Assembly (NCBI GenBank): GCA_003220795.1
Contig: QHTK01000076.1
Span: 1 to 39,471 of the forward strand
DNA: 39,471 nucleotides
From: Gemmatimonadota bacterium
GTDB taxonomy: Bacteria; Gemmatimonadota; Gemmatimonadetes; Gemmatimonadales; GWC2-71-9
Direction of reading: 5' to 3'
This document shows positions 35,344 through 39,471 of the stretch, one piece after another. Below the pieces are notes generated by a model. The model made no database searches. It worked only from the letters and a program-made list of their open reading frames with translations, and was not told the DNA's origin. The position numbers and the translations under genes were made by a program. Each line of letters opens with the position of its first letter. Positions within the stretch are counted from its first letter, which is position 1.

Positions 35344-38300
35344 ATGAAGCTCTCCGACGTTGCCATCGGGCGTCCGGTGCTCGCCAGCATGATGAGCGCA
35401 GCCCTCGTGCTGTTCGGCGTCATCGGGTACACCCGGCTGTCGGTGCGTGAGCTCCCCGACATCGATCCTCCGATCATTTCGGTCTCGACCACCCTGCCCG
35501 GCGCCAACGCGCAGGTCGTCGAAACCGCGGTCACCGACGTGCTCGAGGAGGAGCTGTCGACGATCCAGGGACTGCGCACGCTGTCGAGCTCCTCGGCGGA
35601 GGAGAACAGCCAGATCATCCTCGAATTCAACCTCGACCGGCCCGTCGACGTCGCCGCGCAGGACGTGCGCGACAAGGTGTCGCGGGTGCGGGGGCGGCTG
35701 CCGGTCGACGTACTCGAGCCCGTGATCGCGAAGCAGCAGGCCGACGCGCAGCCATTCTTCTGGTTGGCCCTGAGCAGCCCGAACTACGACCTGATGCAGC
35801 TCTCCGACGTCGCCGACCGCCTGGTCAAGGCGCGGCTGCAGAGTCTGGCGGGTGTCGGCAGCGCCGGGGTGTACGGCGAGCGGCGCTTCGCCATGCGCGT
35901 GTGGGCACAGCCCGACCAGCTGTCGGCACGGGGCCTCACCGTGCAGGACGTGGAAGGCGCGATCAACGCGCGCAACGTCGAGATTCCCGCCGGCCGCATC
36001 GAATCGACGCGGCGGGAGTTCTCGGTCCGGTCCCTGGGCCAGCTGAAGACGCCGCGGGAATTCGGGGAGCTGGTCGTGACGAGTCAGGGCGGGCAGGTCA
36101 TCAAGCTCAAGGATGTGGCCCACGTCGAGCTCGCGCCCGAGGACACTCGCTCGATCTTCCGCTACAATGGAGATCCCGCGGTCGCGATCGGCGTCGTCCG
36201 GCAGTCGAAAGCGAACCTCATCGACGTGGCGCAGCGCATTCGCGACGCCCTGCCGGGCATCCAGCAGACGCTGCCCCCGGGCGTCAAGCTCCAAATCGCG
36301 TTCGATGGGTCGGTGTTCGTCACGCACTCGATCAACGACGCGCGCCTGACGCTGCTGATCGCAGCCATCCTCGTCGTGCTGATCATTTTCGTGTTCCTGC
36401 GGAATCTCCGGGCGACCGTGATCCCCGGGCTCGCGATTCCGACGTCGATCGTGGCGACGTTCGCCATCATGTATTTCCTCGGCTTTTCGATCAACAACTT
36501 CACGCTGCTCGCGCTCACGATCGCCATCGGCATCGTGGTGGACGACGCGATCATCGTGCTCGAGAACGCCTACCGGCACCAGGAGGAGCTGCACGAGGCA
36601 CCGCAGCAGGCCGCGATCCACGGCACGAGCGAGATCGGCTTCGCGGTGATCGCGACGACGATCGCGCTGGTGGCGGTGTTCACGCCGCTCGGGTTCCTGC
36701 GCGGCTCGACGGGACGGCTGTTGAGCGAGTTCGGGATCGCCGTCGCCGGAGCCGTCGTGATTTCGGGATTCGTGGCCCTCACGTTGACGCCGATGCTGTG
36801 CGCCTACGTGCTGCGGGTGCCGCACGAGCATGGCGCGGTCTTCAAGATGCTGGAGCGAGGGTTCAATGCCCTCGCCGATCGCTACGCGAAGCTGCTCCAG
36901 ACCGCGCTGCGCCATCGCGGCGTCGTGGTGGCCGGGACGGTCGTGACGGTGGCGCTGGCGTTCGTGCTCTACCTCAACTTGAAGCAGGAGCTCATTCCGG
37001 ACGACGACCGTGGGTTCTTCCTCGTGGTGGCATTCGGGCCCGAGGGCTCATCGCTCGAATACACGAACGGCTACGTCCGCCAGGTCGAGCAGATCATCGG
37101 CAAGACCCCGGAGGTCCAAGGCTACTTCACGATCATCGGCGGCTTCGCCGGGGGCGTCAACCGGGCGTTTGTCGGCGTCATCCTGAAGGACTGGAGCGAG
37201 CGTCACCGCAGCGTCCAGCAACTCGTGGGCGCCCTGTTCCCCCAGCTCTTCGGGCTCGCCGGCATCCAGGCGTTTCCGTACAGCCCCGGCGCGTTGGGGT
37301 TCAGCCAGCCGGTGCAGTTCGTGGTGCAGAATCCGGATCTCGGGCGGCTGGCGCAGGCCATGGACACGTTCGTAACGCGGGCGCGCGCCATCAAGGGTCT
37401 CACGAACCTGGACACCGATTTGCGTTTCAACAAGCCCGAGTTGCGCGTCACCTTCGACCGGGACCGCGCGGAGGACCTCGGGGTACCCGTGCGCGACGTC
37501 GCGGCCGCCCTCCAGACGTTCCTGGGCGGTCGCCGGGTCAGCACGTTCACCCGGAACGACAAGCTGTACTACGTGATGGTACAGCTCGATCCCACGCACC
37601 GCGCCACGCCGAGCGACATGTCGGGGATCTACCTGCGGGGGCGAGGGCAGCAGCTGGTGCAGCTGGGCGCCCTGGCGAAGGTCGAAGAGGGCGTGGGCCC
37701 GAGGCAGATCAACCACTTCAACCGCGTGCCGTCGTTTACGCTGTCAGGGTCGCTGATCCCTCCGTTCGCCCAGGGTGAGGCGCTCGATTCACTCGATCGC
37801 CTGGCGCGGCAGGTGCTCCCCCCGGGAAGCACGACGGCGCTGGCGGGTGACTCGCGCGAATTCAAGGAGAGCGGTGGCGCGCTCTACTTCGCTTTCGGCG
37901 TGGCGCTGTTGGTCGTGTTCATGGTGCTGGCGTCGCAGTTCGAGTCCCTGGTGCACCCGTTCACCGTGCTGCTGGCCGTGCCGCTCGCCGTGACCGGCGC
38001 GCTCGCGACCCTGCTCGGGGCGGCCGTGCTGCATCGCCCGGGCGGGACGATCAACCTGTACAGCGAGATCGGCATGGTGCTGCTCATCGGCCTCGTGACC
38101 AAGAACTCGATCCTGCTCGTGGAGTACGCCAACCAGCTCAAGGCGAAGGGACTCGACACCATCGCCGCGGTGCTCGAGTCGGGCCGCATCCGGTTGCGGC
38201 CGATTCTCATGACGTCGGTGTCGACGATCATGGGTGCGATCCCGGTGATGATCGGAGTCGGCGCGGGCTCCACCTCGCGCCGGCCGCTCGGCTACGCGAT

Positions 38301-38430
38301 CGTGGGCGGCATCTTCTTCTCGACGGTGCTCACCTTGTTCGTCGTGCCCGTGGGGTACGTGCTGCTCGACCGTCTGACGGCACGCGCGCCGACCGGGGTC
38401 CGCGTGACACGACCGGTGGAGGCCGACTGA
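35344..38430 (+). CDS. RND multidrug-type efflux pump, second system
   Basis: Inner-membrane HAE1-type transporter of 1028 residues, from ATG 35344 with AAAGGA upstream. The N-terminus MKLSDVAIGRPVLASMMSAA and the RELPDIDPPIISVSTTLPGA motif are characteristic of this subfamily; the sequence is clearly distinct from the MdtB/C-like pump in the neighbouring operon. Membrane segment 4 has the relay pair Asp400/Asp401 in IGIVVDDAIIVLENAYRHQ and segment 10 has Lys920 in GLVTKNSILLVEYANQL, so the proton path is intact. The periplasmic loops contain the usual porter motifs (GALGFSQPVQFVVQNPD). It is the first gene of an operon divergent from the other RND operon and overlaps the following TolC-like gene by one base (TGATG). 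No adaptor gene is in the window, so that partner must come from beyond the right edge or from elsewhere. Confidence 0.96.
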   Translation: MKLSDVAIGRPVLASMMSAALVLFGVIGYTRLSVRELPDIDPPIISVSTTLPGANAQVVETAVTDVLEEELSTIQGLRTLSSSSAEENSQIILEFNLDRPVDVAAQDVRDKVSRVRGRLPVDVLEPVIAKQQADAQPFFWLALSSPNYDLMQLSDVADRLVKARLQSLAGVGSAGVYGERRFAMRVWAQPDQLSARGLTVQDVEGAINARNVEIPAGRIESTRREFSVRSLGQLKTPREFGELVVTSQGGQVIKLKDVAHVELAPEDTRSIFRYNGDPAVAIGVVRQSKANLIDVAQRIRDALPGIQQTLPPGVKLQIAFDGSVFVTHSINDARLTLLIAAILVVLIIFVFLRNLRATVIPGLAIPTSIVATFAIMYFLGFSINNFTLLALTIAIGIVVDDAIIVLENAYRHQEELHEAPQQAAIHGTSEIGFAVIATTIALVAVFTPLGFLRGSTGRLLSEFGIAVAGAVVISGFVALTLTPMLCAYVLRVPHEHGAVFKMLERGFNALADRYAKLLQTALRHRGVVVAGTVVTVALAFVLYLNLKQELIPDDDRGFFLVVAFGPEGSSLEYTNGYVRQVEQIIGKTPEVQGYFTIIGGFAGGVNRAFVGVILKDWSERHRSVQQLVGALFPQLFGLAGIQAFPYSPGALGFSQPVQFVVQNPDLGRLAQAMDTFVTRARAIKGLTNLDTDLRFNKPELRVTFDRDRAEDLGVPVRDVAAALQTFLGGRRVSTFTRNDKLYYVMVQLDPTHRATPSDMSGIYLRGRGQQLVQLGALAKVEEGVGPRQINHFNRVPSFTLSGSLIPPFAQGEALDSLDRLARQVLPPGSTTALAGDSREFKESGGALYFAFGVALLVVFMVLASQFESLVHPFTVLLAVPLAVTGALATLLGAAVLHRPGGTINLYSEIGMVLLIGLVTKNSILLVEYANQLKAKGLDTIAAVLESGRIRLRPILMTSVSTIMGAIPVMIGVGAGSTSRRPLGYAIVGGIFFSTVLTLFVVPVGYVLLDRLTARAPTGVRVTRPVEAD

Positions 38431-39471
38431 TGCTGGCTCTGCTCGCGCTGCTCCAGCTGCAAGCGGCGACCTTCGATCCGTCACCGGACGACTCGCTGCC
38501 GACGGTGACTCTGGCCGAGGCGCTGCGCCGGGCGACGGGGCTCGATCCGAACTACGTCGCGGCCACGGGCCAGGTGGACAACGCCCGGTGGGCGCGACGC
38601 AGCGCGTTCGCGGTGTTCCTGCTCCCGGCGGTAGCGGTCGAGACCGACGCCACGAAGAACATCCCACAGTTCTTCAACTTCGGAACGCTCAAGCCCGAGT
38701 CGTACGCCGTCTCGGCTCAGGTGGCGTTGCGCTACGACCTCTTCACCGGGGGACAGAAAGTTGCCGAGCTTACGCGCTCGGCGGCGGCGCTGGACGGGGC
38801 CCACGCCGGGGAGCTCCAGGCGCGGTTCGTCTCCGCTCTCCTCACCGAGGCATCGTACTACGCCGTGCTCGCGGGCACGGAACTGCTGCGCGTCGCGCGG
38901 GAACGGGTCCAGCGCGCCGAGCAGCAGCTCGCGGTCGCGCGAGCGCGGGTGACGTCCGGGGCCGCGGTACAGACCGATTCGTTGCAGCTGCGGCTCGAGC
39001 TCAGTCGGGCGCGCGTGGCTCTGGTGCAACAGCAAAGCGTGGTGCGGGTCGCGCGGCTTGCGCTCGGGAGCCGGGTCGGCGCGGCGGGCCCGATGGACGC
39101 CGTTCCGCTCGACAGCGTCCTGCCTAGCGCTCTGCCCGTGACGCTCGAGGCCGCGGTGGACGAGGCAGCGAACCAGGGGCCGGCCTACCGGCTGGCGCGG
39201 GCCAACGAACGCCAGGCCGCGGCGAGCTTCCGAAGCCGGCTGGGCACGCTCCTGCCACGCCTCAGTCTGACGGGGGTCGGGATCGCGTACGACAATCGCT
39301 TCTACCCGACGAGCGCCAAGTTCACGCAGCTCACCTTGACGGCAACGCTCCCAATATGGGACAACTTCCAGCGGCAGAACTTGATCAGTCAGGCGCGCGT
39401 GAACCGGGACATTTTCCGGGCAGCGCGCGATTCCGCCGAGCGTTCGGTGCAGCGCGACGTGGTCGCAGCCT
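38430..39471 (+). CDS. TolC-family outer-membrane efflux protein (3' end outside window)
   Basis: About 347 residues are visible before the window ends. The start ATG at 38430 shares its A with the TGA of the pump gene. A short hydrophobic N-terminus (MLALLALLQLQAATFDPSPD) may be a signal peptide without a lipobox, unlike the TolC-like protein of the other RND operon. The first OEP repeat opens with LPTVTLAEALRRATGLDPNY and contains VALRYDLFTGGQKVAELTRS and the helix AEQQLAVARARVTSGAAVQT. The second repeat starts near LEAAVDEAANQGPAYRLARA and includes LTATLPIWDNFQRQNLISQA just before the edge. It is probably the dedicated outer-membrane channel of the pump encoded immediately upstream. An adaptor gene may follow it. 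Confidence 0.92.
   Translation, partial: MLALLALLQLQAATFDPSPDDSLPTVTLAEALRRATGLDPNYVAATGQVDNARWARRSAFAVFLLPAVAVETDATKNIPQFFNFGTLKPESYAVSAQVALRYDLFTGGQKVAELTRSAAALDGAHAGELQARFVSALLTEASYYAVLAGTELLRVARERVQRAEQQLAVARARVTSGAAVQTDSLQLRLELSRARVALVQQQSVVRVARLALGSRVGAAGPMDAVPLDSVLPSALPVTLEAAVDEAANQGPAYRLARANERQAAASFRSRLGTLLPRLSLTGVGIAYDNRFYPTSAKFTQLTLTATLPIWDNFQRQNLISQARVNRDIFRAARDSAERSVQRDVVAA

Noticed and set aside
35115..35675. N-terminal extension of the RND-operon TolC-like protein up to codon 689
   Set aside because: The added part is antisense to the start of the divergent pump gene and has no signal peptide; the lipoprotein signal at 35114 is a natural start.

Overview
The window is very GC-rich and almost fully coding, with 22 confidently placed genes or gene parts, several less certain ones, and no RNA gene, insertion sequence or CRISPR array that I can see. 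It has SusC/SusD outer-membrane pairs, a FecR/ECF-sigma switch, lipoproteins, TolC-type channels and a diderm-type ispG. High GC together with SusC/SusD points to a diderm such as Gemmatimonadota rather than the AT-rich Bacteroidota. That assignment is an inference from gene content and composition, not from a marker gene.

Region 1 (1-10871, minus strand) is one long efflux-type operon. In transcription order it reads: TolC-like outer-membrane factor, MacA/HlyD-like periplasmic adaptor, one stand-alone MacB/LolD-like ABC ATPase, then six FtsX/MacB-type permease genes in a row. The last permease runs off the left edge. The permeases alternate strictly between two types (type 2, type 1, type 2, type 1, type 2, type 1) and their genes abut or overlap, so they read as three successive heterodimer modules served by one ATPase. 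The first two modules are close relatives. The third is more diverged and follows a 95-base gap that holds a long inverted repeat.

Region 2 (11000-20288) has a creatininase-family hydrolase and a small exported protein (minus strand). Divergent from them is a 1355-residue NtrY-like membrane histidine kinase, followed on the plus strand by three cell-envelope genes: a predicted beta-barrel, a small lipoprotein and a lipoprotein with Ig-like repeats.

Region 3 (20453-28073, plus) is a SusC/SusD locus under trans-envelope control: ECF sigma factor, FecR-like anti-sigma factor, SusC-type TonB receptor with an N-terminal STN signalling domain, and SusD lipoprotein. A hairpin ends that unit. Then comes a small lipoprotein consisting of little more than a SusC-type plug domain.

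Region 4 (28086-39471) opens with a perfect 24-base inverted repeat and ispG (isoprenoid pathway), whose 3' end overlaps the 3' end of a convergent RND efflux operon by 50 bases. That operon (OMF, adaptor, RND pump, minus strand) stands head to head with a second RND pump and TolC-like gene (plus), which runs off the right edge and has no adaptor inside the window. In all, the window carries three separate tripartite export systems (one ABC, two RND) and three TolC-like proteins.
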